Positions 8,778 to 15,804 of a stretch of 28,159 nt of DNA are shown in pieces (the first letter of the stretch is position 1; each line of letters begins with the position of its first letter). The notes under the pieces were generated by a model. It was not told the origin of the DNA. It searched no databases and was given only the letters and a program-made list of their open reading frames with translations. The translations under genes and the position numbers were made by a program. This DNA comes from JACDHQ01 sp036401195. Its GTDB lineage: Bacteria; Gemmatimonadota; Gemmatimonadetes; Gemmatimonadales; Gemmatimonadaceae. The stretch is taken from NCBI GenBank assembly GCA_036401195.1, contig DASWVQ010000281.1, positions 1 to 28,159 on the forward strand, read 5' to 3'.

Positions 8778-9596
8778 TCAGATGGCCAGCGCGTACTGCG
8801 TCGGGTCCGCCGCCTTCCGCTCCGCCCCCACCTCGAAGGGGCCCGCCACCATCCGGCGGGGGGCTGCCACCACCTTCGCCTTCGACCGGGAGGAGCGCAG
8901 CGCCCCCGCCACGCACGCCACCGCCAGCCCCGGCGTGTTGCAGTTCTCCGAGAGGTGCGCCAGTACCACCTGCCGCAGCGTGCGCGACACCGTCTCGCGC
9001 AGCAGCCCGGAGGCCGCGCGGTTGCTCAGGTGCCCCTGGTCCCCGGCGATGCGCTGCCGCACCACGAACGGATACGGGCCGCGCTGGAGCATCGCGTCGT
9101 CGTGGTTCGCCTCGAGCACGAGCAGCTCCACGTCGCGGCAGAGCGAGCGCATGCCATCGGTCACGTGCCCCGCGTCGTAGCAGATCCCCATGCGCGCCCC
9201 GGTCGCGTGCGACGTGATGGTGAGCGCCACCGGGTCGGCCGCGTCGTGGGGGATGGGCGTGGTCTCCACCTCCATCCCCGCGAGGGTGAAGCGTCCCCCC
9301 GCGCGGAAGGGGCGTGCCCCCGCCTCGTGCAGCTCGGTGCAGGCCGCGATCGTCCCCTCGCTCGCGTGCAGCGTCCATCCCCACTTCTTCGCGGCGGCCG
9401 CCGCCCCGGTCACGTGGTCCGCGTGCTCGTGCGTGATCACGCAGGCGTGGATCGACTCCGGCGCCACCGCGATCGCCGCCAGCCGCTGCGAGAGCACGCG
9501 CGGCCCCACCCCGGCGTCCACGAGCACGCGACCCCCGGGCACCTCCACCAGCAGCGCGTTCCCGCTGCTCCCGCTCCCCAGCGTCCAGAGCTTCAC
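8778..9596 (-). CDS. metallo-beta-lactamase fold hydrolase (YycJ/WalJ-like)
   Basis: The 272-residue product begins KLWTLGSGSSGNALLVE, the N-terminal strand-loop of the YycJ/WalJ branch of the metallo-beta-lactamase superfamily, and has the dinuclear metal motif THEHADH with His56, His58, Asp60 and His61. Later metal ligands are in IPHDAADP, ICYDAGH and LVLEANHD, and HLSN follows. Members of this branch have been proposed to act as DNA 5' exonucleases or in cell-wall regulation, but the substrate here cannot be deduced. GTG at 9596 overlaps the stop of the GlmU-like gene (GTGA on the minus strand), making it the last gene of a five-gene operon. The 3' end is convergent with the kinase gene. 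Confidence 0.85.
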   Translation of the reverse strand: MKLWTLGSGSSGNALLVEVPGGRVLVDAGVGPRVLSQRLAAIAVAPESIHACVITHEHADHVTGAAAAAKKWGWTLHASEGTIAACTELHEAGARPFRAGGRFTLAGMEVETTPIPHDAADPVALTITSHATGARMGICYDAGHVTDGMRSLCRDVELLVLEANHDDAMLQRGPYPFVVRQRIAGDQGHLSNRAASGLLRETVSRTLRQVVLAHLSENCNTPGLAVACVAGALRSSRSKAKVVAAPRRMVAGPFEVGAERKAADPTQYALAI

Positions 9597-10807
9597 GCGC
9601 CCGGCTCCTCCCCGAGGGTCCAGCGCATCCGGTGCGCCTCGGTGAGCTGCGCCCGCGCCCCGTCGGTGAGGGGCACGTGGCGGCGCGCCATCATCCGCTC
9701 CGCGACCTCGAGGAACTTCCGCAGCTCGTACGTCGCGTACGGCTCTCCCTCGCCCCAGGAGAAGGGGGCCACCGCCCTGGGCGGCATCCGGCTGCCGAAC
9801 ACGTTCGCGCCGGCGCCCAGCACCGTGCCCGTCGTCAGCGGCGTCCCGATCCCCGTCTTGGCGTGGTCCCCGAAGAGCGTCCCGAGGAACTGCAGCCCGG
9901 TGTCCCGCTCCCCTTCCGGCGTCCAGAGCGACACCTGGCTGTACGTGTTCTTCAGGTTGCTCGTCACCGTCTGCGCGCCGAGGTTCACCCAGCGCCCCAG
10001 GTACGAGTGCCCCACGAAGCCGTCGTGCCCCTTGTTGCAGTGGCCGAGGAAGATGGTGTTGCTCACCTCCCCATGCACCTTGCAGGTGTCGCCGATCGAG
10101 CACACGGCGACCCGGTCGCTCGTCACCACCGAGTGCATCCCCACCACGAGGGGGCCGACCAGTCGGGTGAACGCCTGCACGTGCGCCAGCGCGCGCACCA
10201 GCACCGGGCCCCCCTGCGTGTCGAACACCACGTGCGGCTCGATCACCGCGTCCGCTTCCGCGAACACCGGGTGGTCCCCGATGATCGTGCACCCCGCCGG
10301 CTGCACGGGGCGCAGCTCCACGGCGAGGGAGCGGATGTCGGCGTCGAGCATCGGCTCGAGGGTGCCGATGTAGTCCCACACGAACTCCACCCACCACCCC
10401 GGAAGGGAGCGGGGCGCGCCGTCGGCGAGCCCGTCGAGGGAGGCGGCGCCCTCGTGCAGCGCCTCGGTGTGGAGCCGGTCGCGCAGCCGCACGGCCGCCA
10501 GCCGGTGCTCCACCGCCAGCGCGTCGGCGCCGGAGTCGGGAGCGCGGTCGGCCCGTGGCAGGGCGCGGGCGTTCACCAGCCAGCTTCCCGCGGGCAGCTC
10601 CCCGCGCACCACCGGCGCCGCTCCCGCCTCGTCGAACGACGCCAGGTGCGCGGCGCTCACCGATCCCGCGCACGGCACCCCGAGCACCCGCTCCCACCGC
10701 TCGCGGGTGAGGAGCGCGCCCGCCCGCAGCTCCCCGGCGGGCCGCGTCAGGGCGAAGGGCTCGAGGGAGCGGGCCGCGTTGTCGTCGTACAGGTAGAAGG
10801 CGGTCAT
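9593..10807 (-). CDS. GlmU-like putative sugar nucleotidyltransferase with left-handed beta-helix
   Basis: The 404-residue protein resembles the alternative bacterial GlmU family best known from Bacteroidota. The N-terminus YLYDDNAARSLEPFALTRPAGELRAGA matches the family opening (a Leu-x-Pro-Phe...TRPxxxLRxG pattern) rather than the GGxGTRM loop of classical GlmU. The C-terminal half is a hexapeptide-repeat beta-helix, including IEPHVVF, GDTCKVHGEVSNTIFLGHCNKGHDGFVGHSYLG and NLGAQTVTSNLKNTYS. It may make UDP-GlcNAc or a related nucleotide sugar; the actual sugar is not shown by the sequence. ATG at 10807 overlaps the manC stop as ATGA, and its own stop overlaps the next gene, so translation is coupled on both sides. 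Confidence 0.8.
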   Translation of the reverse strand: MTAFYLYDDNAARSLEPFALTRPAGELRAGALLTRERWERVLGVPCAGSVSAAHLASFDEAGAAPVVRGELPAGSWLVNARALPRADRAPDSGADALAVEHRLAAVRLRDRLHTEALHEGAASLDGLADGAPRSLPGWWVEFVWDYIGTLEPMLDADIRSLAVELRPVQPAGCTIIGDHPVFAEADAVIEPHVVFDTQGGPVLVRALAHVQAFTRLVGPLVVGMHSVVTSDRVAVCSIGDTCKVHGEVSNTIFLGHCNKGHDGFVGHSYLGRWVNLGAQTVTSNLKNTYSQVSLWTPEGERDTGLQFLGTLFGDHAKTGIGTPLTTGTVLGAGANVFGSRMPPRAVAPFSWGEGEPYATYELRKFLEVAERMMARRHVPLTDGARAQLTEAHRMRWTLGEEPGA

Positions 10808-11847
10808 GCGCGCTCGCGCACCTCCGGCGGGAGTGCGTCCAGCAGCGTCTTCAGCTCCGCCGAGCGATCCACCGTCGTGACAAGCACCAGCCCCTCCCGC
10901 GCGACCACCACCAGGTGCTCCACCCCGTAGAGCACGACCGTGCTCCCCTCGGCATGCACCACGTTCCCCGTCGCCTGCACGGCGTGCGCCGCGCCGGAGA
11001 GCGCGTTCCCGCCCGCGTCCGGCTGGCGGACCCGGGCGAGCGCCCCCCAGGTGCCGATGTCGTCCCAGCCGAAGTCCCCGGGGATGACGAGCACGCGCGC
11101 GCTCCGCTCCAGCACCCCCACGTCAACCGAGACGGGGGAGCTCACCGCGCCGAAGAATCGCTCGCGCCCCCGTGCATCGGCGAGGAAGGGAAGGGCCGAC
11201 CCCAGCTCGGTGGTGTGAGCGCGCAGCTCGGCGAGGAAGTCCCCCACCCGCCAGACGAAGATCCCCGAGTTCCAGAGGTAGCCGCCCGCGACCATCTCCG
11301 CCGCCCGCTCGCGGGTGGGCTTCTCGACGAAGCGGTCCACCCGTCGCAGTGCCCCGTCGACCGGCATCCCGGGGGCGATGTAGCCGAAGCCCGGGTCGGG
11401 GCGCGAGGGGACGACGCCCACCGTGACCAGCGCCTCGTGCCGCTCGGCGGCATCGGCGGCGGCGGCGAGGGCCGCGCGGAAGCGCCCCGCGTCGCGCACC
11501 GCCCAGTCGGCGTGAATCGAGATCATCACGGCGCCGGGGCCGTCGCGCCGCTCGATCTCCGCCGCCGCCCAGGCGAGCGCCGCCGCCGTGCCCGCGGGGC
11601 GGGGCTCGGCGATCACGTTGGCCGCGGGCAGGGCGGGCGCCACCCCACGCACCGCCTCCGCGAGGGTCGCGTTGGTGAGCACCAGGGTGTGCTCGGCGTC
11701 CGCCAAGGGGGCGAGCCGCTCGAGGGCGTCGGCGAGCAGCGGCTGGTCGGTGACCAGGGGGAGGAGCTGCTTGGGGCGCTCGGGGGTGCTGAGGGGCCAG
11801 AAGCGCGACCCCACGCCCCCGGCGAGCACCACGGCCCAGCGGCTCAC
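10804..11847 (-). CDS. manC: mannose-1-phosphate guanylyltransferase (short ManC type)
   Basis: Makes GDP-mannose from mannose-1-phosphate and GTP for envelope glycans. The 347-residue protein has GGVGSRFWPLS (10-20) and PKQLLP (25-30) for GTP binding, then FVEKPTRE, YLWNSGIFVW and FGWDDIGTW, all classical for this enzyme. It lacks the C-terminal phosphomannose isomerase domain of fused ManC/AlgA proteins. The family PSDH motif is replaced by IHADWAVRD, retaining the acid but not the usual Ser-Asp-His order. GTG at 11847 overlaps the upstream receiver stop (GTGA) and places WAVVLAGG at residues 4-11; longer starts would run into the receiver gene. A guanylyltransferase with a different hexose is possible but less likely. 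Confidence 0.87.
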   Translation of the reverse strand: MSRWAVVLAGGVGSRFWPLSTPERPKQLLPLVTDQPLLADALERLAPLADAEHTLVLTNATLAEAVRGVAPALPAANVIAEPRPAGTAAALAWAAAEIERRDGPGAVMISIHADWAVRDAGRFRAALAAAADAAERHEALVTVGVVPSRPDPGFGYIAPGMPVDGALRRVDRFVEKPTRERAAEMVAGGYLWNSGIFVWRVGDFLAELRAHTTELGSALPFLADARGRERFFGAVSSPVSVDVGVLERSARVLVIPGDFGWDDIGTWGALARVRQPDAGGNALSGAAHAVQATGNVVHAEGSTVVLYGVEHLVVVAREGLVLVTTVDRSAELKTLLDALPPEVRERA

Positions 11848-12260
11848 GCGGTGTGCGCTCCCGGCTCCTCGGCGGCGACGCCGGCCAGCTCCGCGGCGCG
11901 CGCGTACAGCTTCTTGGGGCTGAAGGGCTTGGTGAGGAACTCGCTCACCCCGAGCTCCAGGGCGCGGCGGTGCTGCGCCTCCTGGCCCGCGGCGGTGAGG
12001 ATGATGCACGGGAGGTCGCGCCAGCGCGGGTCGGCCTTCATCGCGGCGAGCACGTCGAGCCCGGAGAGGTGCGGCATCATGACGTCGAGCAGCACGAGGC
12101 CGATGTCGGGCTCACGCTCCAGCGCCTCGAGGGCCTCGCGGCCGTCGTACACCAGGGTCACCCGGAAGGGGCCCTGCTCGAGCTTCATCTTGATGATCCG
12201 GCCAATGTGGGGCTCGTCGTCCGCGACGAGCACATGGCAGGCGGCGCCGGCGGGAGCCAC
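11844..12260 (-). CDS. stand-alone response regulator receiver protein (CheY-like)
   Basis: A 138-residue protein made of one receiver domain and no output domain. The acid pocket is ADDEP (Asp14, Asp15), the phospho-acceptor is Asp59 in LLDVMMP, and the switch residues Thr89 (ILTAAG) and Lys111 (LTKPF) are present, so phosphorylation-dependent signalling is expected. It starts with GTG at 12260, one base after the stop of the roadblock gene, and its stop overlaps the manC start. No histidine kinase is in this operon; the nearest is the orphan kinase at 14653 on the opposite strand. Its output must be a protein-protein interaction, the partner being unknown. Confidence 0.92.
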   Translation of the reverse strand: MAPAGAACHVLVADDEPHIGRIIKMKLEQGPFRVTLVYDGREALEALEREPDIGLVLLDVMMPHLSGLDVLAAMKADPRWRDLPCIILTAAGQEAQHRRALELGVSEFLTKPFSPKKLYARAAELAGVAAEEPGAHTA

Positions 12261-12261
12261 G

Positions 12262-12615
12262 CTAGACGAGGGCGGCGAGATGCTGCCGGTTGCGGCGCAG
12301 CTCGTGGAGGAGCGGCGCGAGGTCGGCGTCGGGACGGAGGAGGACCACCAGCAGGGCCTCGTCGGACATGGACGCGATCACGGTGTATCCCTGCTCGTAT
12401 TCCAGCACCGCGGTGGTGAGCGCGCCGCGCCCGAAGGCGGTCCCGATCTCGTCGGCCGGGCTCACCACCGAGGGGATGCGCGCCGCCAGGTCCTCCGCGT
12501 CGACCCCCTGCAGGGCGTGGCCGTCGATGAGCAGTCCGTCGCGCCCGAGCACGACGGCGGCTTCGACCCCGGACCGGGCCCGGATCGCCTCCACCAGCTC
12601 CCGAATGCTCGCCAT
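12262..12615 (-). CDS. roadblock/LC7 domain protein (MglB-like)
   Basis: A 117-residue single-domain protein. The alternating pattern SIRELVEAIRARSGVEAAVVLGRDGLLIDG, then IPSVVSPADEIGTAFGRGALTTAVLEYEQGYTVIASMSDEALLVVLL, matches the roadblock/LC7 fold, with the central GYTVIASM...LLVVLL beta-strand pair. Bacterial members include MglB, the GTPase-activating partner of the polarity GTPase MglA, and many unassigned homologues. No MglA-type GTPase lies in the window. ATG at 12615 follows AGGGAGAG on the minus strand. It is the first gene of the operon that continues with the receiver, sugar-nucleotide enzymes and hydrolase. The fold is fairly sure; the role is not known. Confidence 0.82.
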   Translation of the reverse strand: MASIRELVEAIRARSGVEAAVVLGRDGLLIDGHALQGVDAEDLAARIPSVVSPADEIGTAFGRGALTTAVLEYEQGYTVIASMSDEALLVVLLRPDADLAPLLHELRRNRQHLAALV

Positions 12616-12642
12616 CTCCGCTCTCCCTGGAAGTCCTCCCCC

Positions 12643-12670
12643 ACGTTAACGGCGAGGGAGGGGAAGTCAA
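12643..12670 (-). promoter_or_regulatory. promoter of the roadblock-receiver-manC operon
   Basis: Read on the minus strand: TTGACT (plus-strand 12665-12670) and TAACGT (12643-12648) with a 16-base spacer. Transcription would start near 12636, about 20 bases before the roadblock ATG. Confidence 0.6.
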
Positions 12671-12708
12671 GCGAGGAGGAAGGGGCGAAGTCCAGCGGCC
12701 CCAATCGC

Positions 12709-12737
12709 TTGAAGTGTCCCGCTCCCGCGGGTATTGT
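12709..12737 (+). promoter_or_regulatory. promoter of the lipoprotein-serS transcript
   Basis: TTGAAG (12709-12714) and TATTGT (12732-12737) are 17 bases apart. Transcription would start near 12744. This places the in-frame TTG at 12734 upstream of the transcript and so supports ATG 12776 as the lipoprotein start. It is divergent from the roadblock promoter, 38 bases away. Confidence 0.65.
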
Positions 12738-12775
12738 TCGCGCAGTACCTCCCTCGAAGCGCAGAGTCCAGTCGC

Positions 12776-13369
12776 ATGACCGCGAGCATCCGGGTCGCCT
12801 TGATGGCGGCCGCGCTCGGAGTCGTCGGAATGGTGGCGTGCGGCGACCCCACGGGGCTCACCGCCAGCTTCTCGACGATCACCGACACCCTCCAGCTTTA
12901 CACCCTGAACAGCGCGCCGCAGGGCGCGCCGAACGCGGTGTACACCTTCGGCTTCCAGACCAGCGGCACCCTTGGCGTGCGGGCGGGGTCCGGCTTCGCC
13001 TTCGACGTGGCGCTCGACCTCGCCCCCGACGGCAAGGTCATGCTCTACCCGATCCGCCGCGTGGCCAACCCCCTCGCGGGGGGCCACCAGGTGGGGCTGC
13101 AGCTGGTCAACGGCACCTTCGAGTCCGTCACCAGCGCCCCGCGCAACGGGTACGCCTACGACTCCACGAAGACGGTGAGCGTGGGGCAGGTGGTGGCCTT
13201 CGAGGCGATCAACACCTCGAGCTGCGCCTATTCCTACAACGGCTACTCCGTGTACGGCAAGCTCGTGGTGGACAGCGTGAACGCGGCCCAGCAGAAGCTG
13301 TACCTGCGGGTCACCGCGAACCCCAACTGCGGCTTCCGCTCCTTCGCCCCCGGCGTCCCGAAGAACTAG
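12776..13369 (+). CDS. putative lipoprotein of unknown function
   Basis: The 197-residue product has a lipoprotein signal: MTASIR, a hydrophobic stretch ALMAAALGVVGM, then the lipobox MVAC with Cys22, followed by GD, which would allow export and lipid anchoring in the envelope. The rest is rich in Thr, Ser, Gly and aromatic residues with a beta-strand character (TFGFQTSGTLGVRAGSGFAF) and has two further Cys near the C-terminus (SSCAYSY and NPNCGF) that could form a disulfide. No family was recognised. ATG 12776 is preferred because it directly starts the signal peptide and lies after the predicted transcription start. Only four bases separate it from serS, so the two are probably one transcript. 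Confidence 0.75.
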   Translation: MTASIRVALMAAALGVVGMVACGDPTGLTASFSTITDTLQLYTLNSAPQGAPNAVYTFGFQTSGTLGVRAGSGFAFDVALDLAPDGKVMLYPIRRVANPLAGGHQVGLQLVNGTFESVTSAPRNGYAYDSTKTVSVGQVVAFEAINTSSCAYSYNGYSVYGKLVVDSVNAAQQKLYLRVTANPNCGFRSFAPGVPKN

Positions 13370-13373
13370 AACC

Positions 13374-14648
13374 GTGCACGACATCCGCGTCCTGCGTGAA
13401 GGGATGGACGCGCTGCGCGAGGGGATGCGCCGGCGCGACAAGCTCACCGACCTGGCGCCCGTCCTCGATCGCGCCGAGACGCTGGAGCGCGACCGGCGCC
13501 TCCTCATCCAGGCCGTGGAGGAGCGGAAGGCGGCGCGCAACCAGGCCACGCAGGAAGTCGCCCGCCGCCGCAAGGCGGGGGAGGACGCGTCGGCGCTGAT
13601 GGCGCGCGGCCGTGAGCTGGGGGAGGAGATCGGGCGGCTCGAGGGGGAGCTCGGCGAGGCCGAGGGTGCGCTGCGCCAGATCGTGATGGAGCTCCCCAAC
13701 GTCACCCTCCCGGAGGTGCCGGAGGGCGACGAGGAGCACAACGTCATCGTCCGCGCCTGGGGAACGCCGCGCGACGGCGCGGGGGTGCGCCCGCACTGGG
13801 AGATCGCGGCGGAGCGCGGGTTGATCGACCTGCCGCGCGCGGCGAAGATCAGCGGGTCGGGCTTCGCGGTCTACCGCGGCCAGGGCGCGCGGCTCGTGCG
13901 CGCGCTCATGAACTTCTTCGTGAACCTCCACACGGGGGAGCACGGCTACGAGGAGCTCTGGTCGCCGGTCCTGGTGAACCGCGCCACGATGACCGGCACG
14001 GGGCAGCTCCCCAAGTTCGAGGACGACATGTACGCGGTGACCGACGGGGAGCTCTTCCTCGTGCCCACCGCCGAGGTGCCGGTCACGAACCTGTACCGCG
14101 ACGAGATCCTCGACGCGGAGGAGCTCCCCAGGGCCTTCGTCTGCTACACCCCCTGCTTCCGGCGGGAGGCGGGATCGGCGGGGAAGGACACGCGCGGCAT
14201 CCTGCGCATGCACCAGTTCGACAAGGTCGAGCTGGTGCGCTACACCACGCCCGAGGATTCGGCGGCGGAGCTCGAGGCGCTCACCGGGCACGCCGAACAG
14301 GCGCTGCAGCGCCTGGGGATCCCCTACCGGGTGAAGCTTCTCGCCGCGGGCGACACCGGCTTCTCCAGCGCCAAGACGTACGACCTCGAGGCGTGGGCCC
14401 CCGGCGTGGGCGCGTGGCTCGAGGTGTCGAGCTGCTCCACCTTCGTCGACTTCCAGGCGCGGCGCGCGAACATCCGCTACCGGCCGGCCAAGGGGGAGAA
14501 GCCGCGCTTCGTGCACACGCTCAACGGGTCGGGGCTCGCCTTCCCGCGCGTGATCGCCGCGATCCTGGAGCATTACCAGCAGCCCGACGGGTCGGTGGTC
14601 GTTCCCGAGGTGTTGCGGCCGTACATGGGCAGCGACCGGATCGGCTGA
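13374..14648 (+). CDS. serS: seryl-tRNA synthetase
   Basis: Charges tRNA-Ser with serine in the cytoplasm. The 424-residue protein has the N-terminal antiparallel coiled-coil tRNA-binding arm (about residues 25-105) and the class II core: VPTAEVPVTNLY, motif 2 CFRREAGSAGKDTRGILRMHQFDKVEL, the serine-site SSCSTFVDFQARRANIRY, and motif 3 LNGSGLAFPRVIAAILEHYQ. In motif 3 the usual LAVGR is LAFPR, keeping the ATP-binding Arg. The GTG at 13374 is four bases after the lipoprotein stop and gives the conventional short N-terminus. Length is normal for the family. Confidence 0.97.
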   Translation: MHDIRVLREGMDALREGMRRRDKLTDLAPVLDRAETLERDRRLLIQAVEERKAARNQATQEVARRRKAGEDASALMARGRELGEEIGRLEGELGEAEGALRQIVMELPNVTLPEVPEGDEEHNVIVRAWGTPRDGAGVRPHWEIAAERGLIDLPRAAKISGSGFAVYRGQGARLVRALMNFFVNLHTGEHGYEELWSPVLVNRATMTGTGQLPKFEDDMYAVTDGELFLVPTAEVPVTNLYRDEILDAEELPRAFVCYTPCFRREAGSAGKDTRGILRMHQFDKVELVRYTTPEDSAAELEALTGHAEQALQRLGIPYRVKLLAAGDTGFSSAKTYDLEAWAPGVGAWLEVSSCSTFVDFQARRANIRYRPAKGEKPRFVHTLNGSGLAFPRVIAAILEHYQQPDGSVVVPEVLRPYMGSDRIG

Positions 14649-14652
14649 CCCC

Positions 14653-15804
14653 ATGCGACGCGGCGCGCCGGAGGTGCTCGTCGCGGTCCTCATCGCGCTG
14701 CTGCTCGTGTCCTACGTGGCCTACACCCAGCGCGTGGTGGCGGGGCTGCGGCGCGAGGCGCAGCGCTCGAGCACGAGCTACGCGCGCATCTACCGCGCGC
14801 TGAGCGACACGAGTGAGGCGCAGGCGACGCAGGCCCTCCTCGACATGGCGCGCAGCATCCGCGAGCAGGGGGTGCCGCTCGTGGTGACCGACGTGGAGGG
14901 GCGCCCCACCGCGCACGCCAACCTCCCCGACCTCCCCGCGGGGGCGCCGACCGACGACCCGCGGGTCGCCCAGTGGATCCCGCGCCTCGACCGCGCCAAC
15001 CCGCCGGTCATCATCGCCGGGGTGGGGCAGGTGCACTTCGGCGACACGCGACTGGTGGAAGGGCTCCGGGTGATCCCCGCCATCCAGGCGCTCACCGCCG
15101 CCATCCTCCTGCTCGCCGGCGTGTACATCGTCCGCACCCGCAGCCACGCCATGCGGGAGCGCATCTGGGCGGGGATGGCCCGCGAGTCGGCGCACCAGCT
15201 CGGGACCCCGCTCTCCTCGCTCTCCGGCTGGATCGAGCTCCTCGAGGAGGGCGACGGGCGCGAGACGACGCAGCGCGCCGTGTCGCAGATGCGCGCCGAC
15301 GTGGAGCGGCTCGATCGCGTGGCGCGCCGCTTCGAGCGCATCGGCCGGCGACCGAAGCGCGAGCCCGTCGACCTCACCGCGATGGTGGAGCGGATCGCCG
15401 ACTACTTCCGCGCCCGCGTCCCCACCCGCGCCAACGCCATCGCCATCGACGTGGCCACCCCCGCGGAGCCGGTGACGGTGGAGGGTGACCCGGTGCTCCT
15501 CGAGTGGGTGCTCGAGGTGCTGGTGAAGAACGCGATCGATGCCCTCAGCGGGCGCGGGGGGCGGGTGGCCATCTCGGCCGAAGCCGCCGCCGAAGGGGGC
15601 GCCCGCCTGCGCGTCGCGGATGACGGCCCGGGGATCCCGCGCGACCTGCGCGACCGGATCTTCGACCCGGGCTTCACCACCAAGAGCGGCGGGTGGGGGA
15701 TCGGCCTCTCCCTCGCCAAGCGCATCGTCGAGGACAGCCATCGCGGCACCCTCGCCCTCGCGCCCGCTGACCGCGGCGTGACCTTCGAGATTATACTGCG
15801 TTGA
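14653..15804 (+). CDS. orphan membrane sensor histidine kinase
   Basis: The 383-residue protein has two transmembrane segments (about 8-24 and 141-160) flanking a periplasmic sensor of about 115 residues, then a short cytoplasmic link and the kinase core. The H-box is ARESAHQLGTPLSSLSGW with His181; the N-box is LVKNAIDAL, G1 VADDGPGIP and G2 GGWGIGLSLAK, all intact. The QLGTP H-box belongs to a recognisable subgroup of HisKA kinases. No response regulator is adjacent, so it is an orphan. ATG 14653 starts four bases after serS. The stop overlaps the pcrA start in a TGATG. The signal sensed is unknown. Confidence 0.9.
   Translation: MRRGAPEVLVAVLIALLLVSYVAYTQRVVAGLRREAQRSSTSYARIYRALSDTSEAQATQALLDMARSIREQGVPLVVTDVEGRPTAHANLPDLPAGAPTDDPRVAQWIPRLDRANPPVIIAGVGQVHFGDTRLVEGLRVIPAIQALTAAILLLAGVYIVRTRSHAMRERIWAGMARESAHQLGTPLSSLSGWIELLEEGDGRETTQRAVSQMRADVERLDRVARRFERIGRRPKREPVDLTAMVERIADYFRARVPTRANAIAIDVATPAEPVTVEGDPVLLEWVLEVLVKNAIDALSGRGGRVAISAEAAAEGGARLRVADDGPGIPRDLRDRIFDPGFTTKSGGWGIGLSLAKRIVEDSHRGTLALAPADRGVTFEIILR

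Noticed and set aside
12734..12775. TTG 12734 as lipoprotein start
   Set aside because: It falls inside the predicted -10 element (12732-12737) and adds 14 residues ahead of a normal signal peptide.
12734..13369. Lipoprotein as a horizontally acquired gene
   Set aside because: Its base and codon composition look like those of its neighbours, and no repeat or mobile-element border is visible.
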